Assembly (NCBI RefSeq): GCF_014202315.1
Contig: NZ_JACHGN010000020.1
Span: 155,391-219,390, forward strand
Source of the DNA: Thermocatellispora tengchongensis
GTDB taxonomy: Bacteria; Actinomycetota; Actinomycetes; Streptosporangiales; Streptosporangiaceae
Direction of reading: 5' to 3'
Length of the DNA stretch: 64,000 bases
In this document: piece after piece, positions 54,010-61,499 of the stretch
Layout: each line of letters opens with the position of its first letter
Numbering within the stretch: position 1 is the first letter of the stretch
Notes under the pieces: generated by a model
What the model was told of the DNA's origin: nothing
Seen by the model: the letters and a program-made list of their open reading frames with translations, nothing else
Databases searched by the model: none
Program-made: the position numbers and the translations under genes

Positions 54010-55020
54010 ATGCCGAGCCCCAAGCGGTCCCGCCGCGTCACCCAGCGCGACATCGCCCGGCTGGCCGGCGTCAGCCAGACGACCGTGTCCCTGGTGCTCA
54101 ACAACCGCATGGGAGCGGAGTCCCGGATTCCGCGCGAGACCAGGGACAGGGTGCTGCGCGTGATCGAGGAGACCGGCTACGTCGCGGCCCCGGCACCCCG
54201 CGGGCCGGCCGCGGGCCGCAACCGGATCATCGGCGTGTTCACCTACGAGCCGGTCTTCCCCAGCGGCCCCGGCGACCGCTACCACCCGTTCCTGGTCGGC
54301 ATCGAGGAAGGTGCCGGGCGGGCCGGCTGCCACCTGCTGCTGCTGACCGGCACGCCTTCGATGCACGGCCGCGAGCGCGCCCACCGGCGGGACCACCGGC
54401 TCCGGCCGGCCGACGGCCTCGTCCTGCTGGGCCGCGAACCCGATCCGGAGGACCTGACCGGGCTGGCGGCCGAGGGGCATCCGTTCGTGTCGGTCGGCCG
54501 CCGCGACGACGTGGGCGCGCCGATCTCCTGGGTCGGCGCCGACTACCCGGCGGCGGTCCGCGCGCTGGCCGCGCGGGCCAGGGCGCTCGGGCACGAGCGG
54601 CTGGCCTACCTCGGACACGGCGCGGGCCCGGAGTCCTGGGCCGACCGCCTGCGCGGGTTCGAGGAGGGCACGGCGGGCCTGCGCACGCTGCGGCTCAACC
54701 CCGGGAACCCGGCGGCGGTCCTGGAGGCCGGCGTCACCGCGGTGTTCGCCGAGGACCACGCCGTCGCCGTCGCCGTGGCGGAGGCCGCGGCGCGGCGCGG
54801 CCTCGCCGTCCCGGGCGATCTGTCGATCGTCGCGCTCGGCGATCCGGCCACGCCCGGCGGGCCCGGCTTCACCGGCCTGCGGGTGCCGCGCGAGGAGATG
54901 GGACGCCAGGCCGTGGAGATCCTCACCGGGCTGCTGGACGGCGGCCCGCCGGTCCGGCGGCTGCTGCCCTGCGCCCTCACCGAGGGCTCGACCCTGGGCA
55001 GTCCCGCCACCCGGTGGTGA
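54010..55020 (+). CDS. LacI-family transcriptional regulator
   Basis: 336 residues. The helix-turn-helix VTQRDIARLAGVSQTTVSLV (~9-28) and hinge are canonical; the sensor domain follows (GVFTYEPVFPSGPGDRY, HAVAVAVAEAAARRGLAVPG, DLSIVALGDPATPGG). It sits 80 bp after the lyase/GH29/importer operon in the same direction and probably controls it. The two TAAT dyads at 44952 and 53916 are candidate targets. Its ligand would be an oligosaccharide from that pathway. Confidence 0.92.
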   Translation: MPSPKRSRRVTQRDIARLAGVSQTTVSLVLNNRMGAESRIPRETRDRVLRVIEETGYVAAPAPRGPAAGRNRIIGVFTYEPVFPSGPGDRYHPFLVGIEEGAGRAGCHLLLLTGTPSMHGRERAHRRDHRLRPADGLVLLGREPDPEDLTGLAAEGHPFVSVGRRDDVGAPISWVGADYPAAVRALAARARALGHERLAYLGHGAGPESWADRLRGFEEGTAGLRTLRLNPGNPAAVLEAGVTAVFAEDHAVAVAVAEAAARRGLAVPGDLSIVALGDPATPGGPGFTGLRVPREEMGRQAVEILTGLLDGGPPVRRLLPCALTEGSTLGSPATRW

Positions 55021-55022
55021 TC

Positions 55023-55051
55023 GTCCCAGCCGGATATGAGGCCGGCGGGAC
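55023..55051. terminator. Bidirectional terminator hairpin
   Basis: GTCCC-A-GCCGG pairs with CCGGC-GGGAC around an eight-base loop, with one bulged A. It fills the gap between the converging LacI and arsenate reductase genes. Confidence 0.65.
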
Positions 55052-55057
55052 GCGCCG

Positions 55058-55468
55058 TCAGCGGGGGAGGACTTCGGCGATCAGCTTCTCGACGCGGGCG
55101 CGGATCTCGTCGCGGATCGCGCGTACGGCCTCGATGCCGCGCCCGGCGGGGTCGTCGAGGGCCCAGTCCTCGTAGCGCTTGCCGGGGAAGATCGGGCAGG
55201 CGTCGCCGCAGCCCATGGTGATGACCACGTCCGACGCCTGCACGGCGTCGGGGGTGAGGACCTTGGGCCGTTCCGCGGTGATGTCGATGCCCACCTCGGC
55301 CATGGCCGCGACCGCGACCGGGTTGATCCGCTCGGCGGGCGCGGAGCCGGCCGAGCGGACCTCGATGCGGTCGCCGGCCAGGTGGGTGAGCCAGCCGGCC
55401 GCCATCTGGGAGCGTCCGGCGTTGTGCACGCACACGAACAGGACGCTGGGCTTGCGGTCCTCAGGCAC
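55058..55468 (-). CDS. arsC: Arsenate reductase, low-molecular-weight phosphatase type
   Basis: 136 residues, GTG start overlapping the acr3 end by 8 bp. The P-loop VCVHNAGRSQM (Cys13, Arg19) and the MGCGDACPIFPGKRYEDW block are those of thioredoxin- or mycothiol-linked LMW-PTP arsenate reductases. It reduces arsenate to arsenite, which Acr3 exports. It is the last gene of the leftward ars operon. Confidence 0.93.
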   Translation of the reverse strand: MPEDRKPSVLFVCVHNAGRSQMAAGWLTHLAGDRIEVRSAGSAPAERINPVAVAAMAEVGIDITAERPKVLTPDAVQASDVVITMGCGDACPIFPGKRYEDWALDDPAGRGIEAVRAIRDEIRARVEKLIAEVLPR

Positions 55469-56555
55469 GGGCGGGCTCCTCGGCGGTGGCGCGGGCGGTG
55501 AACAGGCGGCGGGCGGCCAGGCTCGCGTAGACCAGGGCGACCAGGACGGGCACCTCGATCAGGGGGCCGACCACCCCGGCCAGGGCCTGCCCGGAGGTGA
55601 CGCCGAAGACGCCGACCGCGACCGCGATGGCCAGTTCGAAGTTGTTGCCCGCGGCGGTGAAGGCCAGGGTGGTGGTGCGGTCGTACGGCAGGCCGATCGC
55701 GCGGCCGAGCAGGAACGAGCCACCCCACATCAGGGCGAAGTAGGCCAGCAGCGGCAGCGCGATCCGGGCCACGTCGCCGGGCTGGGAGGTGATGGTGCCG
55801 CCCTGGAGGGCGAACAGGATCACGATGGTGAACAGCAGGCCGTACAGGGCCAGCGGGCCGACGCGGGGCAGGAAGCGCGACTCGTACCACTCCCGGCCGC
55901 GGGTGCGCTCGCCCAGCCTGCGGGAGGCGTAGCCGGCGGCCAGCGGGACACCGAGGAAGATCAGCACGTACGAGGCGATGTCCCAGGCCGAGACCGACAG
56001 CGCGTCCTGGGCCAGGCCGAGCCAGCCGGGCAGGACCTGGAGGTAGAACCAGCCGAGCGCGCCGAACGCGACGACCTGGAAGATGGAGTTCAGCGCGACC
56101 AGGACGGCGGCGGCCTCGCGGTCGCCGCAGGCCAGGTCGTTCCAGATGAGCACCATGGCGATGCACCGGGCCAGGCCGACGATGATCAGGCCGGTGCGGT
56201 ATTCCGGCAGGTCGGGCAGGAGGATCCAGGCCAGGGCGAACATGAGCGCGGGCCCGAGGACCCAGTTCAGCACCAGGCTGGAGATCAGCAGCCGGCGGTC
56301 GCCGGTGACGGTGCCGAGGCGGTCGTAGCGGACCTTGGCCAGCACCGGGTACATCATCAGCAGCAGGCCGAGCGCGATCGGCAGCGAGATCTCGCCGATC
56401 TTGACCGCGTCGAGCGCGGCGTCCAGGCCGGGGACGAGCCTGCCGAGCAGCAGCCCGGCGGCCATGGCCAGGCCGATCCACACCGGCAGGAACCGGTCCA
56501 GGGTGGACAGCCCGGCCAGCACGTTGCGCTCGTCCGGTGGGGCGGGGGCGGTCAT
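55461..56555 (-). CDS. acr3: Arsenite efflux permease Acr3
   Basis: 364 residues with ten membrane spans. GGAG lies eight bases before the ATG. Family motifs are intact: IGEISLPIALGLLLMMYPVL, the Cys in VGLARCIAMVLIWNDLACGD that is essential for arsenite transport in this family, and FTAAGNNFELAIAVAVG. It exports As(III), the product of the two reductases in the same operon. Confidence 0.95.
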   Translation of the reverse strand: MTAPAPPDERNVLAGLSTLDRFLPVWIGLAMAAGLLLGRLVPGLDAALDAVKIGEISLPIALGLLLMMYPVLAKVRYDRLGTVTGDRRLLISSLVLNWVLGPALMFALAWILLPDLPEYRTGLIIVGLARCIAMVLIWNDLACGDREAAAVLVALNSIFQVVAFGALGWFYLQVLPGWLGLAQDALSVSAWDIASYVLIFLGVPLAAGYASRRLGERTRGREWYESRFLPRVGPLALYGLLFTIVILFALQGGTITSQPGDVARIALPLLAYFALMWGGSFLLGRAIGLPYDRTTTLAFTAAGNNFELAIAVAVGVFGVTSGQALAGVVGPLIEVPVLVALVYASLAARRLFTARATAEEPARA

Positions 56556-56589
56556 GAAGGCGGCTCCAGGTGTGCTCGCGGCGACGGGC

Positions 56590-56931
56590 TCAGACCGTGG
56601 CGGGCGTGTTCAGCAGGGCCGACAGCTCCTGCAGGGTCTCGGGCACCACGCGGTAGTACACCCAGGAGGCGCGCCGCTCGGAGGTGAGCACGCCGACGTC
56701 CTTGAGCACCTTGAGGTGGTGGCTGATGGTCGGCTGGGACACGTCGAAGGCGTCGGTGATGTCGCACACGCACGCCTCGCCGCCGGCGTGGCTGGCCACG
56801 ATCGAGACGATCCGCAGGCGTACCGGGTCGCCCAGCGCCTTGAACACCCGCGCCACCCCGGCCGCCTGCTCGGCGGTCAGCGGCTCGCGCGCGAGCGGGG
56901 GGCTGCACTCCAGCAGCTCCAGCGGCTCCAC
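56590..56931 (-). CDS. arsR: ArsR-family arsenic-responsive repressor
   Basis: 113 residues from a GTG with GGAGG seven bases upstream. The winged helix (VFKALGDPVRLRIVSIVASH, DVSQPTISHHLKVLKDVGVL) is canonical. The metal site ACVCDIT lies in the alpha-3 region; an additional Cys is near the N-terminus (LECSPPL). Arsenite binding would release it from the operator at 56957-56990 just upstream. Confidence 0.93.
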   Translation of the reverse strand: MEPLELLECSPPLAREPLTAEQAAGVARVFKALGDPVRLRIVSIVASHAGGEACVCDITDAFDVSQPTISHHLKVLKDVGVLTSERRASWVYYRVVPETLQELSALLNTPATV

Positions 56932-56956
56932 CTGGACACCTCCACGCGCATAGACG

Positions 56957-56990
56957 GCTGTCGAAATTGCAGTGTATCTATATCGACAGC
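56957..56990. promoter_or_regulatory. ArsR operator, arsR promoter
   Basis: GCTGTCGA at 56957 and TCGACAGC at 56983 form an inverted repeat over an AT-rich centre, between arsR and the upstream arsenate reductase gene. The right half, ATCTATATCGACAGC, recurs with two changes at 57689. Confidence 0.75.
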
Positions 56991-56996
56991 GGTCTA

Positions 56997-57653
56997 TCAG
57001 GGCACGGGGACGTTCAGCTCGGCCAGCAGGGCGCGTACCCGGCGCTCGATCTCGTCCCGGATCGGGCGGACCTGCTCCACCGAGAGCCCGGCCGGGTCCT
57101 CCAGCTCCCAGTCCAGGTACCGCTTGCCGGGGTAGACCGGGCAGGCGTCCCCGCAGCCCATGGTGACCACCACGTCGGCGGCGCGGACGATCTCCTCGGT
57201 CCACGGCTTGGGGAACTCGCGGGAGATGTCGATGCCGGCCTCGGCCATCGAGGCCACGGCCGCCGGGTTGATCTCGGAGGCGAACTCCGACCCGCCGGAC
57301 CAACCCACGGCGTGCTCCCCGGCCAGGTGGGTGAAGAAGCCCAGGGCCATCTGGCTGCGTCCGGCGTTGTGCACGCACAGGAACAGCACGATCGGCCGCC
57401 CGTCGCTCTTGCCCTCCACCCTGGCCAGGGCGTGCAGGCGCTGGCGGGCGAACCGCTCGGCCAGCAACGGCAGGAAGTTCGCCACCGCGGCCTTGGTGGC
57501 GAACTGCTCGTAGCTGGTGTGCAGGAACCGCTCGATGGTCTCGGCGCCGAAGACGCCGGTGAACTCCTCGCCCAGGCGGCGCGCGGCGGTGGCCAGGGCG
57601 AGCCGCTGGTCGATGGACAGGTCATCGCGCTTGTAGGTGCTGCTGCTGGTCAT
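56997..57653 (-). CDS. arsC: Arsenate reductase with N-terminal three-helix domain
   Basis: 218 residues. The C-terminal ~135 residues are a second LMW-PTP reductase (LFLCVHNAGRSQMALGFF, MGCGDACPVYPGKRYLDWEL). The N-terminal ~80 residues (RLALATAARRLGEEFTGVFG, YEQFATKAAVANFLPLLAER) match the three-helix-bundle DNA- or protein-binding module (often seen as 'protein-tyrosine-phosphatase-like, N-terminal' in actinomycete ArsC). Start ATG has GGGGAG upstream. First gene of the ars operon, arsC2-arsR-acr3-arsC1 in transcription order. Second copy may add capacity or regulation. Confidence 0.88.
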   Translation of the reverse strand: MTSSSTYKRDDLSIDQRLALATAARRLGEEFTGVFGAETIERFLHTSYEQFATKAAVANFLPLLAERFARQRLHALARVEGKSDGRPIVLFLCVHNAGRSQMALGFFTHLAGEHAVGWSGGSEFASEINPAAVASMAEAGIDISREFPKPWTEEIVRAADVVVTMGCGDACPVYPGKRYLDWELEDPAGLSVEQVRPIRDEIERRVRALLAELNVPVP

Positions 57654-57688
57654 CGGGCCGCTCCCCGCAGATCCCTGAATCGAATGCC

Positions 57689-57703
57689 ATCTATGTGGAC
57701 AGC
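57689..57703. promoter_or_regulatory. Second ArsR-type site, operon promoter
   Basis: ATCTATGTGGACAGCC resembles ATCTATATCGACAGC at 56976. It is 36 bp upstream of the first reductase start and adjoins the 3' end of the acetyltransferase gene, so ArsR may control both promoters. Confidence 0.6.
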
Positions 57704-57775
57704 CATCAATATAGGTGGCCGTCGATCCCGTGGACACCGAACCGGGGATGAACACCCGGTGTACGCCCGGCCGGC

Positions 57776-58471
57776 TCAGCGACCGGCGACCGCGCTGCGC
57801 CGCTCCATCAGCAGCACGTCGCGCCACACGCCGTGGTGGCGGCCGATCCGCTCCCGCGTGCCGACCACGCGGAAGCCGAGCGCCCGGCGCAGCGCCAGGC
57901 CGGCGGCGTTCTCGGGGAAGACGCCGGTCTGCACGGTCCACACGCCCGCCTCCTCGCTCGCGGCGAGGAACGCGGACAGCAGGGCGCGGCCGATGCCCTG
58001 GGCCTGGCAGCCGGGATGGACGTAGATGCTGTGCTCGACCACCCCCGAGTACACCGGCCGCGCCGAGACGGCCGAGGCGGCGACCCAGCCGACCACCTCG
58101 CCGCTGCCGGCGTCGGCCGCCACGTACCGCAGGTGCGGCAGCTTGGCCGCCGTGAACCCCTCCCGGCTCGGCGCGACCGTCTCGAAACCGGCCTGCCCGG
58201 TGTCCAGCCCCGCCTGGTAGATCACCAGCACCTGGGCGGCGTCGGCGTCGCGCATCGGGCGGATCTCCAGGCCGGGGCCGGCGGCCGGCGTGACCGCCCG
58301 AGTTCTCGCCGCATCTGCGCCGTCGCCGTGGCCGGAGGTGCGACACACCGGCGAGGCCGGGACCGGATCGCCCATCACCACCTCGGCGGCGGTGGGAAAG
58401 CAGCGCACGCGGTTCTCGTCGATCCGGTACAGGCTCAAGGTGCCCCGCCGCTCGACGAGCACGAACCGCAC
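57776..58471 (-). CDS. arsN1: ArsN1-like GNAT acetyltransferase (arsinothricin/phosphinothricin type)
   Basis: Up to 231 residues. The C-terminal ~165 residues (LEIRPMRDADAAQVLVIYQA, VVEHSIYVHPGCQAQGIGRA, GVWTVQTGVFPENAAG, RERIGRHHGVWRDVLLMERR) fit the phosphinothricin/arsinothricin N-acetyltransferase group, with the acetyl-CoA site QAQGIGRA. The first ~65 residues (MRFVLVERRGTLSLYRIDEN) are an unusual extension; a start at ATG 58375 would remove half of it. Neighbouring ars genes make acetylation of an organoarsenical antibiotic more likely than of phosphinothricin. Substrate is inferred from context. Confidence 0.75.
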   Translation of the reverse strand: MRFVLVERRGTLSLYRIDENRVRCFPTAAEVVMGDPVPASPVCRTSGHGDGADAARTRAVTPAAGPGLEIRPMRDADAAQVLVIYQAGLDTGQAGFETVAPSREGFTAAKLPHLRYVAADAGSGEVVGWVAASAVSARPVYSGVVEHSIYVHPGCQAQGIGRALLSAFLAASEEAGVWTVQTGVFPENAAGLALRRALGFRVVGTRERIGRHHGVWRDVLLMERRSAVAGR

Positions 58472-58499
58472 CTCGGCTCAGCAGTCCAGGCCGGACGGC

Positions 58500-58530
58500 T
58501 TGACCCCTACGCGGCGTGAGCCCGCACAGT
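58500..58530 (+). promoter_or_regulatory. MerR-type promoter with 19-bp spacer
   Basis: TTGACC (58500-58505) and CACAGT (58525-58530) are 19 bp apart, the over-long spacing favoured by MerR activators. The next gene, a TipA-like MerR protein, starts six bases later, so the transcript may be nearly leaderless. Confidence 0.45.
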
Positions 58531-58536
58531 GGGGCC

Positions 58537-59319
58537 ATGGGAGAACACGAGTACACCGTCGGCGTCGTCGTGGAGCTGGCCGGGGTGTCGGTGCGCACGC
58601 TGCACCACTACGACGAGATCGGCCTGCTCGAACCCAGCGAGCGCAGCGCCGCCGGCTACCGGCTCTACTCCGGCGAGGACCTGCGCAGGCTTCAGCGCAT
58701 CCTGTTCTATCGGGAGCTGGACTTCGACCTGGGCACCATCGGCGCCATCCTCGCCGATCCGGCACGCACGGACGCCGACCGGTTGCGCGAGCAGCGTCGG
58801 CTGCTGACCGGCCGGATCGAACGGTATCAGGCCATGGTCGCCGTGATCGACCGGGAGCTCGACGCGCGCAGGCTCGGCATCACCCTCACCCCTGAGGAAC
58901 GGCTGGAGGTCTTCGGCGGCACCCGTCTGGAGGACAACGCCGCGCAGGCGGAGCGGCGGTGGGGCGGCTCCGAGCAGTGGCGGCAGCGGCAGCGGCGCAC
59001 CTCGGGCTACGCGGCCGAGGACTGGCTGGAGATCCGCCGCGAGCAGGCCGGCATCCACCAGCGCCTGCTCGACGCCATGCGCGCCGGTGCCCCGGCCACC
59101 GATCCGGCCGTCATGGACCTGGCCGAGGAGCACCGGCTGCACATCGACCGCCGCTACCACGACTGCGATCACGACACCCACCGCGCTCTCGCCAGGTCGT
59201 ACCTCGCCAACGAACGGATCGGCCTCAACTTCGACGATGTGGCCCCCGGACTGTCGCGCTACGTCCACGACGCCATCATCGCCAACGCCGAGCGCGACGC
59301 CGGGCGCGCGGAGAGCTGA
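58537..59319 (+). CDS. TipA-like MerR regulator with TipAS domain
   Basis: 260 residues. The MerR domain (~4-75; YTVGVVVELAGVSVRTLHHY, RSAAGYRLYSGEDL) is joined by a coiled coil (RLREQRRLLTGRIERYQAM) to a TipAS drug-binding domain (~140-258; AEDWLEIRREQAGIHQRLLD, NERIGLNFDDVAPGLSRYVHD). TipA proteins bind thiopeptides or other antibiotics and activate their own and exporter genes. Here the conserved Cys used by TipAS to trap thiostrepton is not evident except Cys in HDCDHD. No target gene adjoins. Confidence 0.85.
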   Translation: MGEHEYTVGVVVELAGVSVRTLHHYDEIGLLEPSERSAAGYRLYSGEDLRRLQRILFYRELDFDLGTIGAILADPARTDADRLREQRRLLTGRIERYQAMVAVIDRELDARRLGITLTPEERLEVFGGTRLEDNAAQAERRWGGSEQWRQRQRRTSGYAAEDWLEIRREQAGIHQRLLDAMRAGAPATDPAVMDLAEEHRLHIDRRYHDCDHDTHRALARSYLANERIGLNFDDVAPGLSRYVHDAIIANAERDAGRAES

Positions 59320-59393
59320 CGCCGGGTGGCACGACCGGGCGGTGCCCGCGGGCGTGCGTGCCGCCCGCCCGCGGATCAAAGGCCGGTCACGCG

Positions 59394-60290
59394 CTACCTC
59401 GATTCGAGGTGGGGCCGGCGCACCCCGCGGCGCCACACGTCGGCGATGGAGCCGATGGCGGTGATGTCACGGGTCGGGTCGCCTTCGACCAGCACCAGGT
59501 CCGCGCGGCGACCGGGGGCGATCCGGCCGCGGTCGGCCAGGCCGAAGTGCCGGGCGGGCAGGCTGGTCGCGGCGGCCAGCGTCTGTTCGGGGCTGAGCCC
59601 GGCCTCGGTGAGCAGCCGCAGCTCGCGGTGCATGCCGGTGCCGTGGGCCGGGACGAACGGGGTGGCGTCGGTCCCGGCGAGCAGGGCCGCGCCCGCGCGG
59701 TACAGGGCCCGCAGCGCGCCGACCGCGTTGGCGAAACCACCGGGCCGGGCGCAGTCGGCGGTCTGGACGTCTCGGGCGGTGATCGCCTCGAAGTAGGCGA
59801 GCGTGGTCACGACGAAGACCCCTGGGCGCGGACCCGCTCGGCCAGCCGCTGTGAGGCGGGGTCGTCCGGGGCGAGGTCGCTCCACACGTGGGCCAGGCCG
59901 TCGGCGCCGGCATCGAGCGCGATCTCCACCTCCGACGCGGTGATGGCGTGGGCGATGACCCGCAGTCCGGCCTCGTGCGCCGCCGCGGCGAGGGCGGCGG
60001 CGACGTCCGGCGTCATGGCCGGGAGCTCGGCGCCGTGGACCGCGCCGTCGTCGATGACGATCTTGAGATAGTCGGCTCCCTCGGCCAGCCGGGCCTGGAC
60101 GAACGCCGGCGCCTGCGCGGCGTCGGAGATGAACTCGGTCATCTCGGCCTCCAGGCCGCTGCCCGCCAGGAGCTGGGTCGGGTGCCCGCCGGGTGCGGTG
60201 GCCAGCATGCCCGCGCTGCGGAGGTCGGCCACGTGGTCGTTCTCGGCGGCCAGCCGCCGCTGCGCGGCGAGCGTCGCCGGGTGCCGGCTG
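59394..60290 (-). pseudogene. Amidohydrolase (imidazolonepropionase-like), 5'-truncated and frameshifted
   Basis: Two frames together read as one metal-dependent amidohydrolase missing its N-terminal HxH region. The upstream frame (to ~59820) contains VADLRSAGMLATAPGGHPTQ, DYLKIVIDDG and AGLRVIAHA. It ends at RVRAQG, after which the next frame resumes with VFVVTTLAYFEA, LLAGTDATPFVP and the C-terminal GRIAPGRRADLVLVEGDP. The switch coincides with a CCCC run at 59819-59822 where one lost base would restore continuity. Coding similarity fades right of ~60290, next to the equally truncated sigma gene. Confidence 0.72.
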
Positions 60291-60315
60291 TGACATCGCC
60301 GCCTACGGCCGTGGC

Positions 60316-61145
60316 ATGGATCACATCCGCGGCCGCGTCGCCGACACCGAGGACACGCTGCAGGAGGTGTGGCTGGCCTGGTCCGCCCGGCACCGCAGCC
60401 AGGACGCGGGACCGGTCGGGAACGCGCGGGCCTACCTGGTGCGGATCGCGTGAACCAGGCGCTGGCCCGCCGCGCGGACCTGAGCCGGCGGCAGGAGACC
60501 TACGTCGGACCCTGGCTGCCGGAGCCGCTGGTCACCGCCGAGGACGACGCCGCCGGGGCCGTCGAGCGCGCCGAGTCGTTGTCGATGGCGCTGCTGGTGG
60601 TGCTGGAGACGCTGTCGCCGCTGGAACGCGCGGTGTTCGTGCTGCACGAGGTGTTCGGCTTCGGCCACCCGGAGATCGCCGGCATCCTCGGCCGTACGCC
60701 GGCGGCGGTGCGCCAGTTGGCGGCACGCGCGCGGCGCCACGTCCACGCGCGGCGTCCTCGGCACCGGACCGAGCCGGACGTCCACGCCCAGGTCACCGAG
60801 CGCTTCGCCGTGGCCGCCCTCGGCGGCGACCTCCAGGCCCTGCTCGAGGTGCTGGCACCGGACGTGACGCTGTGGACCGACGGCGGCGGCAAGGGGCCCG
60901 CCACCAGCCTGCGGCCCGTGCACGGCCGCGACCGGGTGGCCGCGCTGTTCATGTCGGTCGCCGCGACGGTCCCCGCCGAAGGGCTGGACATCCGCTACCG
61001 CCGGGTGGCGGGCGACCCGTGCGCGCTCGTCTTCGCCGGCGACAGCCCGCTCGCCGTGGTGGTCGTGGACCTCACGCCGGGCGGCGATCGGATCGCCGGC
61101 ATCTACTCGGTCACCAATCCCGACAAGCTCACCGGGGTCCGCTGA
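60316..61145 (+). pseudogene. ECF sigma factor (SigJ/ECF41-like with SnoaL domain), 5'-truncated and frameshifted
   Basis: From ~60316 the product reads GRVADTEDTLQEVWLAW and NARAYLVRIA in one frame, then stops. The next frame continues VNQALARRADL, RRQETYVGPWLPEPLV (the ECF41 signature) and a region 4 (LERAVFVLHEVFGFGHPEIA), followed by the SnoaL-like C-terminal domain (DVTLWTDGGGKGPATSLRPV). A single missing base near 60447 would join them. Most of sigma region 2 is absent to the left. Thus the gene is broken twice. Confidence 0.75.
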
Positions 61146-61499
61146 CCCGGTCTCGGCCCGCCGCCGAGACGGCGGGTTCACAGGGGGTTGACGCCCTTGC
61201 AACATGTGCGCAAACATCCCAAGTGTCGCAAGGGACTTGCAATGGAGGCAGGGTGGCTTCCGGTGAGAGCAACAAACAGAGCGTGGAACGGGTGATCCCG
61301 GTACGTGGCGGCGCCGGTCCGCTTCCGAGATCGTCGCCGCCGTCTCCGGTTCGCCGCCCCGAGGCCGAGATCGCCGGTCCCCTGCGGAAGTAGGGGAGCC
61401 GCCCGGCAGGTGTCCTCGGCGGAACGGCATTTCCGCGGAGAACCCCGGCTCCGCCCGGCGGCCCCCACACCCCCCTGCCCGTCACGACAGAGGTGCTCC
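61146..61499 (+). promoter_or_regulatory. Gap upstream of the toroid protein: hairpin, repeats and tiny reading frame
   Basis: 354 bp without a recognised gene. GTCTCGGC/GCCGAGAC at 61150-61170 is a hairpin that could terminate the sigma remnant. TTGACG at 61188 may be a -35. CTTGCAA occurs at 61196 and 61236, with TGTGCGCAA and GTGTCGCAA between, suggesting operator repeats. A GTG at 61252 behind GGAGGCAGG opens a 46-codon frame (ASGESNKQSVERV) whose start recalls IclR regulators but then loses similarity. An AGAGGTG ribosome site precedes the ATG at 61500. Confidence 0.45.
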
